Of a DNA stretch of 64,000 nt, positions 45,559 to 55,523 are shown piece after piece. Each line of letters begins with the position of its first letter. The stretch's first letter is position 1. Location: the NCBI RefSeq assembly GCF_019754935.1, contig NZ_JAGSOA010000001.1:372001-436000 (forward strand), given 5' to 3'. Both the position numbers and the translations under genes were made by a program. This DNA comes from Corynebacterium parakroppenstedtii (lineage in GTDB: Bacteria > Actinomycetota > Actinomycetes > Mycobacteriales > Mycobacteriaceae). The notes beneath the pieces were generated by a model. It was given only the letters and a program-made list of their open reading frames with translations. It was not told the DNA's origin and searched no databases.

Positions 45559-46032
45559 TTACTCTGAAAACTTCTGTTGCATCGCCGCGATGACGTGATC
45601 AGGCATGAGTCCCGACACGTCGCCGCCGTAGCGAGCCACCTCCTTACATAGTGTCGACGAAATATGCCCGAACTTCGGCGTCGTCAACAAGAAAAGGGTA
45701 TCGATTCCAGAAAGCGACCTGTTCATCTGTGCCATCGGCAGCTCATAGGCGTAATCAAGTGAGCTGCGCAAACCTTTCACGAGGGCGCTGATGTGATGTT
45801 CCGTGGTGTAATCCACCAGCAGTTTGTTCCACGAATCAACATCGACGTTGGGCAAGTGCTCGACTGCTGTCCGGATCAGGTCACAGCGCTCCTCGACGGA
45901 GAAAAGGCCGTGCTTATTCGGATTAAACGTCACCAGCACCGTGACCTGGTCAAACTGAGCAGCTGCCCGCTCGATAATGTCCACGTGTCCGTTGGTGATG
46001 GGGTCAAATGACCCCGGGCAGACAACATGCAT
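45559..46032 (-). CDS. coaD: Phosphopantetheine adenylyltransferase
   Basis: Fourth step of coenzyme A synthesis. VCPGSFDPITNGHVDIIERA holds the nucleotidyl-transferase HxGH-type motif (TNGH). ALVKGLRSSLDYAYELPMAQMN and the terminal ISSTLCKEVARYGGDVSGL are typical. 157 residues, normal length. GAGGAAC precedes the ATG. Directly follows rsmD, a very common pairing. Confidence 0.97.
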   Translation of the reverse strand: MHVVCPGSFDPITNGHVDIIERAAAQFDQVTVLVTFNPNKHGLFSVEERCDLIRTAVEHLPNVDVDSWNKLLVDYTTEHHISALVKGLRSSLDYAYELPMAQMNRSLSGIDTLFLLTTPKFGHISSTLCKEVARYGGDVSGLMPDHVIAAMQQKFSE

Positions 46033-46111
46033 CCTTGTGTTCCTCTCTCTAGCGCTCCGCGTCCGTGCGCATCATTCTGTGCACATAATATCGAGCGCAA
46101 TGCGGGCTAAC

Positions 46112-46145
46112 GCTGGATCTACTCAGAAGCTGGATCTACTCAGAA
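46112..46145. repeat. Perfect 17-bp tandem duplication at the rsmD stop
   Basis: GCTGGATCTACTCAGAA occurs at 46112-46128 and again at 46129-46145. The second copy includes the rsmD stop codon (CTA on plus at 46136-46138). Without a duplication the gene end would look the same, so the coding sequence is unaffected. Confidence 0.85.
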
Positions 46146-46702
46146 CGAGTAAAAGAGGCCATATCCATGCGCGCAGCCCCATATGTCCGCTTTTTTAACT
46201 TCTGCCCGGTCGGCTCATATCCCTCTGGCCACTGTGTCTCAGGGCTGGCAGATGAACGCTCCACCACCACAGCAGCCCCGTCCCTCAGATGGGGAGCCAA
46301 CGCTACCAACATGTCGTGGACAGCTTCGTCGATGAGCGCATAAGGAGGATCGATCAGCACGATGTCGAAGTAATTCTCCGGCGCGCCCGATAAGTAACTG
46401 GATACTTTGAGCTGGACGACGTCGGCATCGACATCGCCGACGCGACGAATGTTGTCCTTGATGGTCTCGATCGCAGCCGAATCCGTATCGACGAAAACGA
46501 CGCTATCTGCCCCGCGCGATGCTGCTTCCAACCCCAACGCGCCGGACCCGGCGAAGAGGTCAAGAACGCGGGCCCCATCGAAACCGAACCGGACACTGAG
46601 CGAGGAGAACACTCCCTCTTTGGCCCGGTCAGATGTGGGACGCGTGCCTTCGGCGGGGGCTTTAATGGTCCGCCCGCGTGCGTATCCTGAAATAATTCGC
46701 AT
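46136..46702 (-). CDS. rsmD: 16S rRNA (guanine-966-N2)-methyltransferase RsmD
   Basis: SAM-dependent methyltransferase for G966. It opens with MRIISGYARGRTIKAP and RPTSDRAKEGVFSSL. The SAM site is VLDLFAGSGALGLEAASRGA, and the catalytic motif is IVLIDPPYAL. 188 residues. GAGGGG precedes the ATG. It is upstream of coaD by about 100 bases. Confidence 0.96.
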   Translation of the reverse strand: MRIISGYARGRTIKAPAEGTRPTSDRAKEGVFSSLSVRFGFDGARVLDLFAGSGALGLEAASRGADSVVFVDTDSAAIETIKDNIRRVGDVDADVVQLKVSSYLSGAPENYFDIVLIDPPYALIDEAVHDMLVALAPHLRDGAAVVVERSSASPETQWPEGYEPTGQKLKKRTYGAARMDMASFTRSE

Positions 46703-46814
46703 CTCAATTCCCCTCTTTATGCCTGGACTGCGCTGCCGTATGCGCCGACGTGTGTATGGCCGTGTGTATTACCGCGTGCGCTACTGCGTTGTACCGCCAC
46801 GCAAGAACTTCTAA

Positions 46815-47114
46815 CTAATCCGTTATGGCTACAATCCTGTCGCCACCGTCGACATTGGAAAAATCGTCACGATCAAGTGAACCTACTGTACCGGCGACGG
46901 GCGATACCACGGGAGCTTCTAGCTTCACAGCTTCGACAACTGCGAGGGTTTCCCCAGGCTCTACCCGCTGGCCCGGGGTGACGTGGTAGTGAACAACTCC
47001 CGCGAAAGGCGCACAAATGTCCATGCGGTTCACTTTACCGTCCATGTTGGCCTGCTCTTTGTTCACCTCACCTGGGGAAAACTTACCCCGGCTAATCCCC
47101 CGCGAAACACTCAC
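46815..47114 (-). CDS. Stand-alone biotinyl/lipoyl-attachment domain protein
   Basis: A 99-residue protein whose last ~75 residues form a biotinyl-lipoyl domain (APFAGVVHYHVTPGQRV...), with the modification motif VEAVKLEAPV, where the Lys would be biotinylated. Leu instead of Met after the Lys also occurs in acyl-CoA carboxylase-type domains. The GTG at 47114 overlaps the recG stop (GTGA); an ATG at codon 24 is the other candidate. It could be a partner of a carboxylase encoded elsewhere (inference). Confidence 0.82.
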   Translation of the reverse strand: MSVSRGISRGKFSPGEVNKEQANMDGKVNRMDICAPFAGVVHYHVTPGQRVEPGETLAVVEAVKLEAPVVSPVAGTVGSLDRDDFSNVDGGDRIVAITD

Positions 47115-49405
47115 CCTTTGCCCAAGAACTCGCGTTCAGTACTGCTATACCCTTCGCTAAGCCGTCGGGCGAGACCAGGATCCGTCTGCACGATGTGCTC
47201 AGCTTCGGTTTTCGCCGCCTCAATCAGCGGTTCATCATGGACGACGTCGAGAAGGCGAATATGCGTGGATCTGCCGGACTGATCAGCTCCGACGAGGTCT
47301 CCCTCACTGCGAGTGGCCAAATCTAATTCCGCAAGAGCGAAACCGTCAGTGGTGGCCGCAACCCCCTGGAGACGTCGGTACGAGTCACTATCTTCCGGCT
47401 GGGCCGTGTGGAACAGGCACCACGATGCATGACTCCCCCGGCCAATCCGCCCACGGAGCTGGTGAAGCTGCGAGATGCCAAAGCTCTCGGCTTCGCGGAT
47501 CAACATGAGCGTTGCGTTAGGGACATCAACGCCCACCTCGATCACGGTCGTCGAGATCAACACGTCACAGTCGCCGCGCGAAAACTTCCCCATGATGCGT
47601 TCTTTGTCAGGATTGGGCAGTTGCCCGTGCAGCATCCCAACCCGTAACCCGTGGAGAGGACCAGCCGTCAATTGCTCGTACATGTCATTCACGCCGCCCT
47701 CGCCCTGGATCCGCGGACATACGATGTAGGCCTGCCGGCCCGACGCTACTTCCTCCCGAATCCGCTGGTAAGCGCGGTCAAGCCACCCCTTCTTCCACTC
47801 CGGAACGACGGAACTCTGGATGGGTTTCCTGCCCCCGGGGAGCTCAGTGATCGTCGACACGTCGAGATCCCCAAACGTAGTCATCGCGACCGTACGCGGA
47901 ATGGGCGTGGCAGTCATCACCAGCTGGTGCGGAGTGAGCGGCCCGTCCTCCGTGTCACGCCCTCGACCGCGCAGGCGATCGCGCTGCTCAACACCGAACC
48001 GATGTTGCTCATCGACGACGACCAGCCCGAGGTTGAAGAATTCGACATTATCGCTGAGTAACGCATGGGTGCCGACGACGATATCCGTCTCCCCGGTCAT
48101 GAGCGAGAGGAGGGTCTCTTGGCGCGAGGACGCCGACATCGACCCTGTCACCAGGCGAATCGTGGCGGCGACGCCAGCGTTAGCCATCATCGTCATCAGC
48201 GAGTGTGCGTGCTGCGCGGCCAACACCTCAGTAGGGGCTAAGAGCACCGCCTGATATCCGGCGTCCACTGCCTGAAGCATGGCGATGAGAGCAACGATCG
48301 TTTTTCCCGACCCTACGTCCCCTTGGAGTAGCCGACACATCGGTGTGGTGGCGGCGAGATCGTCGCCAATCTCGTCCGTGACCGCGCGTTGTTGGTCCGT
48401 CAGGGCGAAAGGCAGGCCGGCTAATAACTCGGCGCGGTATCCGTCCTCGCGAGGAGGACATTGCGGGGCGCGACGGTCCGCTGCAGCGTGGCGTCGTAAA
48501 GCAAGAATCAACTGCAAACCCAAGGCCTCATTAAAAGCAAGACGCTTGCGGGCCATGGCTTGATCTGCCCACGAGGACGGCATGTGCATTGCCCGGATGG
48601 CGTGATCCAGCGACGGCAGGGGTTTGCCCTGCACAGTAGGCACGCGCGGCAGGGGGTCCGGGATGTGATCGCTATGGGTGAGGACGGTGGTAATCGCGTC
48701 CAACGTGGTCCACGAATCCACGCGGACCGGGCGCTTCGAACCCCGTTTTGAGCGCTTCGCTGGACGCTTGGTTGATTGTTTGCCCGTCTTTGAACTGCCC
48801 GTCTCACTACCAGTAGCCGACGAGAACCGCGATGATTCACTCTTCAGCGGGTAGATAGGCAAAAGCGGAAGCTTGGTGACCAGCGCTGCGGTGTCACGAT
48901 CAATGATGTTTCGGGATGAACCTCGTTGAGAACCATGTTTGGCCGGCTCATCTGGGGGTTGAGCATCTAATGTCCACTCGTGCGCGAAGTCAATCACCTT
49001 GTAGTCGGGATGCGCTAGTTGCAGCGCCCCTCGATACTCCGAGACTGTGCCCACGAAGATAGCTCGGGTTCCGACGATCAAATCTCGAGCCGGAGCAAAC
49101 GCGTTAAAAAATGTGGCGTTGATAGTCTGGCAGCCGTCGGTAATGACCACCGTGTACAGGCGCTTTCGGGTGCGGGTCGTGATCTTGTTCCCGCGGAGAA
49201 TCTCCCCCACGAAAGTCACGGTGGTCCCCACGTCAACAGACCCCATATCCGACGTCGACCCGGGCTCGACATACCGGCGCGGGAACCATTCCACCAGCTC
49301 AGCAACCGTCGATACCCCGACGGCAGCTAAGTGCGAACGCGTCGAGTCAGGAAGGGAATCAGGCAGGGGAACGACGAGCGGCTCCCACCCCATCATTGGG
49401 CGCAC
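47111..49405 (-). CDS. recG: ATP-dependent DNA helicase RecG
   Basis: Branch-migration helicase that rescues stalled forks. Order: N-terminal wedge/OB domain (GSVDVGTTVTFVGEI), Walker A LLQGDVGSGKTIVAL, DEQHR box, MTATPIPRT, and the C-terminal helicase motif QLRGRIGRGSHASWC. I choose the GTG at 49405, which has GGGAGG eight bases upstream; a longer frame starts 22 codons earlier without a site. The length of 764 is above the ~690-730 norm because of a Ser/Lys-rich insert in the wedge region (around residues 195-225). Confidence 0.95.
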   Translation of the reverse strand: MRPMMGWEPLVVPLPDSLPDSTRSHLAAVGVSTVAELVEWFPRRYVEPGSTSDMGSVDVGTTVTFVGEILRGNKITTRTRKRLYTVVITDGCQTINATFFNAFAPARDLIVGTRAIFVGTVSEYRGALQLAHPDYKVIDFAHEWTLDAQPPDEPAKHGSQRGSSRNIIDRDTAALVTKLPLLPIYPLKSESSRFSSATGSETGSSKTGKQSTKRPAKRSKRGSKRPVRVDSWTTLDAITTVLTHSDHIPDPLPRVPTVQGKPLPSLDHAIRAMHMPSSWADQAMARKRLAFNEALGLQLILALRRHAAADRRAPQCPPREDGYRAELLAGLPFALTDQQRAVTDEIGDDLAATTPMCRLLQGDVGSGKTIVALIAMLQAVDAGYQAVLLAPTEVLAAQHAHSLMTMMANAGVAATIRLVTGSMSASSRQETLLSLMTGETDIVVGTHALLSDNVEFFNLGLVVVDEQHRFGVEQRDRLRGRGRDTEDGPLTPHQLVMTATPIPRTVAMTTFGDLDVSTITELPGGRKPIQSSVVPEWKKGWLDRAYQRIREEVASGRQAYIVCPRIQGEGGVNDMYEQLTAGPLHGLRVGMLHGQLPNPDKERIMGKFSRGDCDVLISTTVIEVGVDVPNATLMLIREAESFGISQLHQLRGRIGRGSHASWCLFHTAQPEDSDSYRRLQGVAATTDGFALAELDLATRSEGDLVGADQSGRSTHIRLLDVVHDEPLIEAAKTEAEHIVQTDPGLARRLSEGYSSTEREFLGKG

Positions 49406-49460
49406 GTGTTCCACCTCCCTACTGCCGACGCTGCGAGGGCACGCTTCGTGTACATCACCA

Positions 49461-51272
49461 TTACTCCACACCGATCATGACAGCTGCACCGCACTTCGGG
49501 ATGGTGAAGAACGAATACTCCGCGTTATCCGACTGTGGAAGCGATTGCACCACCCGGGACCAATGATCGTCGGCAGAAATGACGGTGACGAGTTCGCCGC
49601 CTTTGGCAAGTAATTTGGTGACAGTTTCCCAAGCGCGGATCGCTGCAGGGGGCGGTGTGAGTTCGCCGCTGGTGGGGCCGTCGTCATGGTGGCCGGTATC
49701 GTTACGGCCGCCCATGTCGTCATAGCTCAGGGCCATCGTTGTTGTCCCCCGTGCTGCGTCAACCATGGCCGCGGCGTCCGCGTCGAGAGATTGTGAGGGA
49801 TCATGAACCGCCATGGCAGCCAAACCTGCGCACAATGATGATGCCGGAACGACGACAACATTCGGCATGTGCCCATCCACGTCGTGGGGATCAACAATGC
49901 CGTTCGTGAGGAGCACTACTTCATCAACATCTTCTTTCGCGATGGCCTCACGTAAAACGTCAAATTGATGCTGTTCAGCGGCTTTTTCATCTGCTTCTAT
50001 GACGACGGTGTCCGCCCCGGCACGACCAAAGAATGCTGCTGCATCCTCACTCGGCACCACGGCTAAGACGGACCGTAGCCGCGGCCGAGCAGTCTGCAAG
50101 GCGGACGGACGATCCGCAGAAACCTGGTGCAGAGTCTCAACCGTGAGTTCGGACACGTCACCGCGCTCATACGCCCCAGAAATGACCTCGCCAGCCCGGT
50201 TAGTGTGAATGTGGATGCGGGCGGAATGGTCCGTCAGTGCGCCCACAATCAGGCTGTCGCCCAGGGGAACCAAGAACGTCCGCAGATCCTCAAGATCCGT
50301 GTCCTCGATAAAAAACATGACTTCGAGCTGTGACGCCGACGCATCCGCTGCTGTGCTTTCACCACTGGCGCTTCCGCCGCTAGTGTGTCCGGCGCCGGTT
50401 TCATCGTTTCCCGTGCCCGGCGCGGAAGCCCTCATAGCGTTTATTGCAGCACTGGCAGAGAGCCCCTGCGCCGACCACCCGCTCCCCGTCAGTAAACTAT
50501 CACCGCTGGTCCACGTTGTTTTTCCATCAATGTCCGCGGGGTTGAAAGCGTCAACATGACCGGCCCGCGTGCTTAGTACTCGTTCCAGCTCTTCTAACAG
50601 GACGACGAGACCACGCCCGCCGGCATCAACGACACCCGCGCGTCGTAACACGGGAAGCTGCGACGGAGTGCGTTCAAGAGCTCGGCTCGCGGCAAGCCTG
50701 GCAGCGTGTGCCACTGCACCCGCACTGTCGGTCGAGTGAGCAGCCGACGTCGCCGCAGCAGCTGCGGACCGCAACACGGTGATAACCGTTCCCTCGACCG
50801 GATTCACGATGGCAGCCTGCACGAAACGCAAACTATTCGATAACGCGTCACATACCGAAGCACCGTTCAAAGGCCCGGCTTGCGCAGACTCGGCGAGCCC
50901 TCGAAGAAGTTGAGAAAGAACAACACCTGAATTTCCGCGCGACCCCTTCGTCGCTCCAATAGCTAGTGCTATGGCTGCTTCGGAGGTCGTTAATTCCGTC
51001 GTGTCGTCGCGGTGCGGACTAGAACCAACCCCAGTACCGTTTCTAGTCCGCAACCTGCTCTTTTTCATCTCACGCTCGCGAAGAGCATGGTCCAAGGCAG
51101 ACACAGCCGACGCCATCGTGAATGCCATATTTGATCCGGTGTCGGAATCCGGCACCGGAAAAACGTTCAGGCGGTTAATCTCTTCCTTCTGCCGGGCCAG
51201 GGTATGGGCGCAGGCACGCGCCCACCGCTGAAGCGTCGTGGAGTCAATGGCATCCGGCAGTGATTTGGTCAT
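49461..51272 (-). CDS. DAK2/FakA-like kinase-domain protein
   Basis: Homologue of fatty-acid kinase subunit A (FakA/YloV). The DAK2 domain shows [18 protein letters not shown] (Asp residues that bind Mg-ATP) and [17 protein letters not shown] Ser/Gly/Ala-rich linker lies near residues 290-320, and the C-terminal DegV-like half includes [12 protein letters not shown]. About 603 residues. The ATG at 51272 overlaps the ung stop (ATGA), suggesting coupling; an ATG four codons earlier is possible. Next to recG, as in many Gram-positives. The substrate in corynebacteria is not known. Confidence 0.88.
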   Translation of the reverse strand: MTKSLPDAIDSTTLQRWARACAHTLARQKEEINRLNVFPVPDSDTGSNMAFTMASAVSALDHALREREMKKSRLRTRNGTGVGSSPHRDDTTELTTSEAAIALAIGATKGSRGNSGVVLSQLLRGLAESAQAGPLNGASVCDALSNSLRFVQAAIVNPVEGTVITVLRSAAAAATSAAHSTDSAGAVAHAARLAASRALERTPSQLPVLRRAGVVDAGGRGLVVLLEELERVLSTRAGHVDAFNPADIDGKTTWTSGDSLLTGSGWSAQGLSASAAINAMRASAPGTGNDETGAGHTSGGSASGESTAADASASQLEVMFFIEDTDLEDLRTFLVPLGDSLIVGALTDHSARIHIHTNRAGEVISGAYERGDVSELTVETLHQVSADRPSALQTARPRLRSVLAVVPSEDAAAFFGRAGADTVVIEADEKAAEQHQFDVLREAIAKEDVDEVVLLTNGIVDPHDVDGHMPNVVVVPASSLCAGLAAMAVHDPSQSLDADAAAMVDAARGTTTMALSYDDMGGRNDTGHHDDGPTSGELTPPPAAIRAWETVTKLLAKGGELVTVISADDHWSRVVQSLPQSDNAEYSFFTIPKCGAAVMIGVE

Positions 51273-51943
51273 GGAAGTGCCCATTCGACGGGTTCCGCAC
51301 CTTGGCTGACCAATAGCTCATTGGCCCTGCTAAACGGGCGTGAACCGAAGAATCCCCGGCTCGCCGATAATGGCGATGGATGCGGGGAGCATACGGTCGG
51401 GGTGTTCCCCAACCACTTCGCGGTACTTTGCGCGTCTCGTCCCCACAAAATAGCCACCAGCGGGAGATCCCTCTCAGCCAGCGCTTTGATGGCGCACTCG
51501 GTTACTTCCTCCCACCCTTTGCCACGGTGTGATCCCGAATGGCCGGGCTGCACAGTGAGAACCCGGTTAAATAACGCCACACCATGTTCCGACCACGAGG
51601 TTAAGTCCCCAGTGGAGGGGGCCGGGCATCCGATATCCTCCTGTAATTCTCGGAAAATGTTCGCCAAACTGCGGGGAATCGGTGTGACATCCGGGTGAAC
51701 TGAAAAGCTCAACCCCATCGGATGGCCAGGTGTCGGATATGGATCTTGCCCCACAATCAAGACCTTGACCTGGTCGAATGGGTAAGTGAATGCCCGCAAC
51801 ACGTCGGTCCCTGCTGGTAAGTATCCACGGCCGGCTGCGTTTTCCTCTCGCAAAAAATCGCCGAGCTCGTGGATCCGGTCGGTAACAGGATCCAGTGGCT
51901 CTTTCCAGCTGTCGTGGATCGGTAACGGTGTCTGCAGGGTCAT
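51269..51943 (-). CDS. ung: Uracil-DNA glycosylase
   Basis: Removes uracil from DNA. The water-activating loop [20 protein letters not shown] carries the catalytic Asp. Asn in the LFNRVLTVQ block, [13 protein letters not shown] (catalytic His and Leu-intercalation loop), and WGRDAQS also match family 1. 224 residues, normal length. Upstream thiL is 49 bases away, and the next gene overlaps its stop codon. Confidence 0.97.
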   Translation of the reverse strand: MTLQTPLPIHDSWKEPLDPVTDRIHELGDFLREENAAGRGYLPAGTDVLRAFTYPFDQVKVLIVGQDPYPTPGHPMGLSFSVHPDVTPIPRSLANIFRELQEDIGCPAPSTGDLTSWSEHGVALFNRVLTVQPGHSGSHRGKGWEEVTECAIKALAERDLPLVAILWGRDAQSTAKWLGNTPTVCSPHPSPLSASRGFFGSRPFSRANELLVSQGAEPVEWALP

Positions 51944-51992
51944 GGTTCACACTTTAGCGACGCTGGCCCAGCAGGCTCCACACTCTTCGGCA

Positions 51993-52976
51993 TTACTCTC
52001 TACCGGACGACTCACCGCCGAAAGGATCCCACCCTAATGTGAACGTCGGCGGCTGCCCGTCGATAGTTAACGGCTCGGTACCCTGTTTGTGGACGCGGCC
52101 GAGGAAGCGGAAGCCCGAGGGAATATCCGCTCCGGTGGTGGCGAGAAGAGCGTGGTCCTCACCGCCCTGGCATATCCATTCCATGGGGTCGCGGCCCAGC
52201 AAGCGAGCCGCTTCACGCACAGCCGGATCCGGCGCGATCGCGTCCTTATCGAGGTCAATCGTGACGTGACTGGTCCGAGCCATCGTCGAGAGGTCAACAA
52301 CGAGCCCATCCGAGTTATCCGTCATCGCTGTGGCCCCGGTGGACCGTGCCACCGTGCCGCGCGCCCGAGCCAAAGAGGGGACGCGAAAAGCGTCCACCAG
52401 CGTCTGAAGGTGCTCTGAATCGGGAATGGCGTCGGGCGAACCGAAATGCTCGAGCAACGCCCAACCCGCTGCCGAGTACCCCAGCCGTCCACTGGCTATC
52501 AGCGTTTGCCCCGGATGAGCGCCTGATAGCGACAAGGCCGGGGCTGGTCCTGCCAGCTCGCCGATCGCGGTGATGCTGAGCGTCAACCGCTCGCTAGTCA
52601 CCACGTCTCCCCCAACCAGTTCCGCGGGCCACCGGCCGGCCTCGTCGGCAATGCCCCGTGCAATCCCGGTGAGAACGTCACTATCCAGCTCTGGCGGGGC
52701 CGCAACTCCTAAAAGAAGTGCAACCGGACGCGCCCCCATCGCTTCTATATCCGCGAAATTTTGCACCACAGCACGGCGACCCACGTCATAGGGCGTCGAC
52801 CAGTCACTCCGAAAATGCTGGCCCTCCACCAAAAGATCCGTGCTACACACCGTTTTCGACGCAAACGATGACGGAGAGAGAACGGCGGCGTCATCACCAT
52901 TCATGTCGGAAGGAGCGGCTGAGCGGATGGCGTCGATCACGCCCCGCTCACCTAGGCTACGTATAGGTTGTCCCAT
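51993..52976 (-). CDS. thiL: Thiamine-monophosphate kinase
   Basis: Last step of thiamine diphosphate synthesis. Hallmarks are MNGDDAAVL near the start, STDLLVEGQHFRSDW, VGRRAVVQNFADIEAMGARP, and MTDNSDGLVVDLSTMA. All aspartates expected for Mg-ATP binding appear present. 327 residues. Divergent from the DUF3515 gene. No TPP riboswitch is visible in the spacer. Confidence 0.96.
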   Translation of the reverse strand: MGQPIRSLGERGVIDAIRSAAPSDMNGDDAAVLSPSSFASKTVCSTDLLVEGQHFRSDWSTPYDVGRRAVVQNFADIEAMGARPVALLLGVAAPPELDSDVLTGIARGIADEAGRWPAELVGGDVVTSERLTLSITAIGELAGPAPALSLSGAHPGQTLIASGRLGYSAAGWALLEHFGSPDAIPDSEHLQTLVDAFRVPSLARARGTVARSTGATAMTDNSDGLVVDLSTMARTSHVTIDLDKDAIAPDPAVREAARLLGRDPMEWICQGGEDHALLATTGADIPSGFRFLGRVHKQGTEPLTIDGQPPTFTLGWDPFGGESSGRE

Positions 52977-53040
52977 TATTCTCTCATCTCAGCGCGACTA
53001 TCGACATGATGATAATTGATTCCGTAACAATCGGCCGTTG

Positions 53041-53070
53041 ACGCACCGAGACACACCGGGACACACCGAG
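53041..53070. repeat. 10-bp tandem repeat, three copies
   Basis: ACGCACCGAG, ACACACCGGG and ACACACCGAG lie head to tail in the thiL / DUF3515 divergent spacer. Too short to say more; slip-replication origin is likely. Confidence 0.75.
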
Positions 53071-53142
53071 CGCGCTCCGGGGCAGCTACAGAACCGCCAC
53101 TGGCACCCGAGCAGCAAGCGACCACCAGTACACTGAGAAATT

Positions 53143-54231
53143 ATGTCTGATGACCAGCCGACTACAGACGAAATCCAACGACTCACCGGCCCAGGAACGA
53201 TCATTTCCCTCGTCTTGGCCGTCGGGTTAGTCGTCGGTGTCATCATTGCTGCCCGAATTGCGTACGACCACGCTGAGCACCAGCCCGTCACTCTCAACAC
53301 CATCGATGCGCCTGGTGCGTCGTCGGAGGAATGCAGCAGTCTTATCGACAACCTCCCCAACCACCTCGGTTCTTATGATCGGGTGTCGCTGTCAGACCCA
53401 GCCCCTGATGGTGCCGCTGTCTGGATCGATGGCGACAATCGCATAACGCTGCGCTGCGGGGTTCAGCCACCCGATTCCTACACAGCATTATCGACGACGG
53501 AAGAGCACGGCAAGGACGAATCCGGCGGCCAGTCAGAGGGTATTCGCTGGTTAGGCATTGCCGACGCCCGCGGTGGCGATAAGCCCGTCACGGATTCCGT
53601 GACCTGGTACACGCTGGGGCGCGCGCAAGAGGTTGCCGTCACTGGACCCGAGGATGTGGCAGATGATTTGAGCGATCTTTCTGGTGCGCTGCACCACAAC
53701 CCGGTGTCGGACGCATCGGCGACAGCGCATCCAACTCAGACACCGTTATCTACGCTCCCCGTCACGGATGAGGCGGCTCGTGGCAAGCAATGTCGTAGTG
53801 TCCTTGATACGCTCCCCGGTCACTTCGGTGCGTTACAACGTACGACAAAGGACGCGCTGGGTAACGATCTTCCCGACGGAATGGCAGCGTGGACGGCACC
53901 CCGGCGCGACCCCGTCGTCGTGAGGTGCGGAGTGCAGCAGCCCGAGAGTTACCACCCTGGGGCTCAGCTCCAACAGATTAATGATGTTCCGTGGTTTAAC
54001 GACGGAACGCCCGGTAACCAGCCCGAGGCGGAGGATTCCTCGGGGGATTCGGCGGAGAGCTCAACGCAGAACGCGCCCGAGAACACTTCCACATCGGCGA
54101 CGGATAACACCTGGTACGCACTGGGATACAGCGATATCGTCGCTCTTTCGATGCCGGCGTCGTCGGGAAATAGCGTCATTACAACGCTGTCCAACGCAAT
54201 CAGCAAGAATATGGAAAAGTCCGGGGATTAA
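53143..54231 (+). CDS. DUF3515-type membrane-anchored protein, internally duplicated
   Basis: A 362-residue protein with one N-terminal transmembrane helix (residues ~18-38) and an extracytoplasmic part made of two related DUF3515 modules. Module 1: Cys64, LPNHLG, PDGAAVW, RCGV (Cys105), TWYTLG. Module 2: Cys217, LPGHFG, PDGMAAW, RCGV (Cys252), TWYALG (Trp314). Single-module DUF3515 proteins of ~180 residues are usual. Cysteine pairs could be disulphides. TACACT at 53129-53134, eight bases ahead of the ATG, suggests a leaderless transcript. Function unknown. Confidence 0.85.
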   Translation: MSDDQPTTDEIQRLTGPGTIISLVLAVGLVVGVIIAARIAYDHAEHQPVTLNTIDAPGASSEECSSLIDNLPNHLGSYDRVSLSDPAPDGAAVWIDGDNRITLRCGVQPPDSYTALSTTEEHGKDESGGQSEGIRWLGIADARGGDKPVTDSVTWYTLGRAQEVAVTGPEDVADDLSDLSGALHHNPVSDASATAHPTQTPLSTLPVTDEAARGKQCRSVLDTLPGHFGALQRTTKDALGNDLPDGMAAWTAPRRDPVVVRCGVQQPESYHPGAQLQQINDVPWFNDGTPGNQPEAEDSSGDSAESSTQNAPENTSTSATDNTWYALGYSDIVALSMPASSGNSVITTLSNAISKNMEKSGD

Positions 54232-54267
54232 ACGAGGGACTAAGCCAGAAGGCTAAGCCAAAAATCG

Positions 54268-55506
54268 TTAGGCCCCGGGGTGGGCCACCATCGCACGTTG
54301 GATCAGGAGATCCAAGAGGTCGGGATAGTCAATCCCCATCGCACCGAACATTTGTGGATACATCGAGATCGGCGTGAACCCAGGCATGGTGTTGATCTCG
54401 TTCAGCACCGGGCCACGGTCCGTCACGAAGAAATCAACGCGTGCCAGGCCTTCACAATCCAAGGCGTGGAAGGTTTCCACAGCGAGTTCGCGGATGTGGC
54501 GGATGGTGGCGTCGTCAAAGTGCGGTGGGATTTGTGCCGTAATGACGTTATCCAGGTACTTTGTGTCGAAACCGTAGAACCCTTCGTCGCCCGATTCGGT
54601 GTCCTCGAGCTGCGCGGGAAGGGAAGCCTCAACAGTGCCATCTGGCCGCTGAAGAACGCCGCACTCCACTTCCGTGCCCACAATCATGGACTCCACAATG
54701 ACCTTGGAATCATGCTGACGCGCCAGAGCGAGAGCGTCGTCAAGTTCATCCCACTGGTCAACCTTGGAAATGCCGATGGAGGACCCACCACGCGCAGGCT
54801 TCACAAACACTGGCAGGCCCAGAAGATTCTTTTCTTCCTCGGTCAAAGAACGCGTCTCACGAAGGACGACGTCACGCCCGATGGGAAGCCCTTCCGCCGC
54901 GGCCAGTTTCTTCGTGAACTCCTTGTCCATCGACGCCGCTGACGCCAATACACCTGCGCCGACGTAGGGGACGGAGGCCATATCAAAGAGCCCTTGGACG
55001 GTACCGTCTTCACCGAATCGCCCGTGGAGAACAGGGAAAATGACGTCGACGTCGGCAAATACCTGACCAACGTCAGGGCCGTCCGCATAGACAAAACGGC
55101 CAGCGTGCTGCGGGTCGAGTGACAACGACAAGCTGGTGCCGGCCTTCACTTCCGGCAGCTGCCGCTCACGAATGGATAGCTCCTTCGGATCCGAGGACCC
55201 TACTACCCAACGCCCATCTCTCGTGATACCGATCGGAACCACCTTGTAACGGTCGGGGTCGAGGTGAGAAATCACAGCGCCCGCAGACACACAAGAAATG
55301 GAATGCTCAGAACTACGCCCACCATAAACGACGGCGACGCGGATGCGACTGTGCTCGTTATGGCCGCTGTTCTCGTCGCGCTCCCCACCAGCACCCGGAC
55401 CTGATTGAGTCGTAGCAACTAGGGGCGATGCCGACTGCGATGTGATGTCCGCCGACGAGTCAGATGAAGGTTCAGATCTAGTCACGGGGACTAAGTGTAG
55501 CGGCAC
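54268..55506 (-). CDS. ddl: D-alanine--D-alanine ligase
   Basis: Makes the D-Ala-D-Ala dipeptide for peptidoglycan. VAVVYGGRSSEHSISCVSAG marks the true domain start at residue ~57. Other motifs are HGRFGEDGTVQGLFD, PVFVKPARGGSSIGISK (ATP-grasp), and NEINTMPGFTPISMYP. The first ~55 residues are Ser/Gly-rich, low complexity and unusual for the family. A GTG at 55506 is the only start that retains them, and a second GTG seven codons on is possible; no start lies just before the fold. Follows gpsA by 17 bases. Confidence 0.95.
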   Translation of the reverse strand: MPLHLVPVTRSEPSSDSSADITSQSASPLVATTQSGPGAGGERDENSGHNEHSRIRVAVVYGGRSSEHSISCVSAGAVISHLDPDRYKVVPIGITRDGRWVVGSSDPKELSIRERQLPEVKAGTSLSLSLDPQHAGRFVYADGPDVGQVFADVDVIFPVLHGRFGEDGTVQGLFDMASVPYVGAGVLASAASMDKEFTKKLAAAEGLPIGRDVVLRETRSLTEEEKNLLGLPVFVKPARGGSSIGISKVDQWDELDDALALARQHDSKVIVESMIVGTEVECGVLQRPDGTVEASLPAQLEDTESGDEGFYGFDTKYLDNVITAQIPPHFDDATIRHIRELAVETFHALDCEGLARVDFFVTDRGPVLNEINTMPGFTPISMYPQMFGAMGIDYPDLLDLLIQRAMVAHPGA

Positions 55507-55523
55507 TATGCGATGTCGCGGTA

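Noticed and set aside
49019..49613. Two overlapping plus-strand frames over the recG start and DAK2 end
   Set aside because: They are antisense to well-supported genes, with no domain or ribosome site.
52977..53142. TPP riboswitch ahead of thiL
   Set aside because: The spacer lacks the conserved CUGAGA-type core in the thiL direction and contains a simple 10-bp repeat instead.
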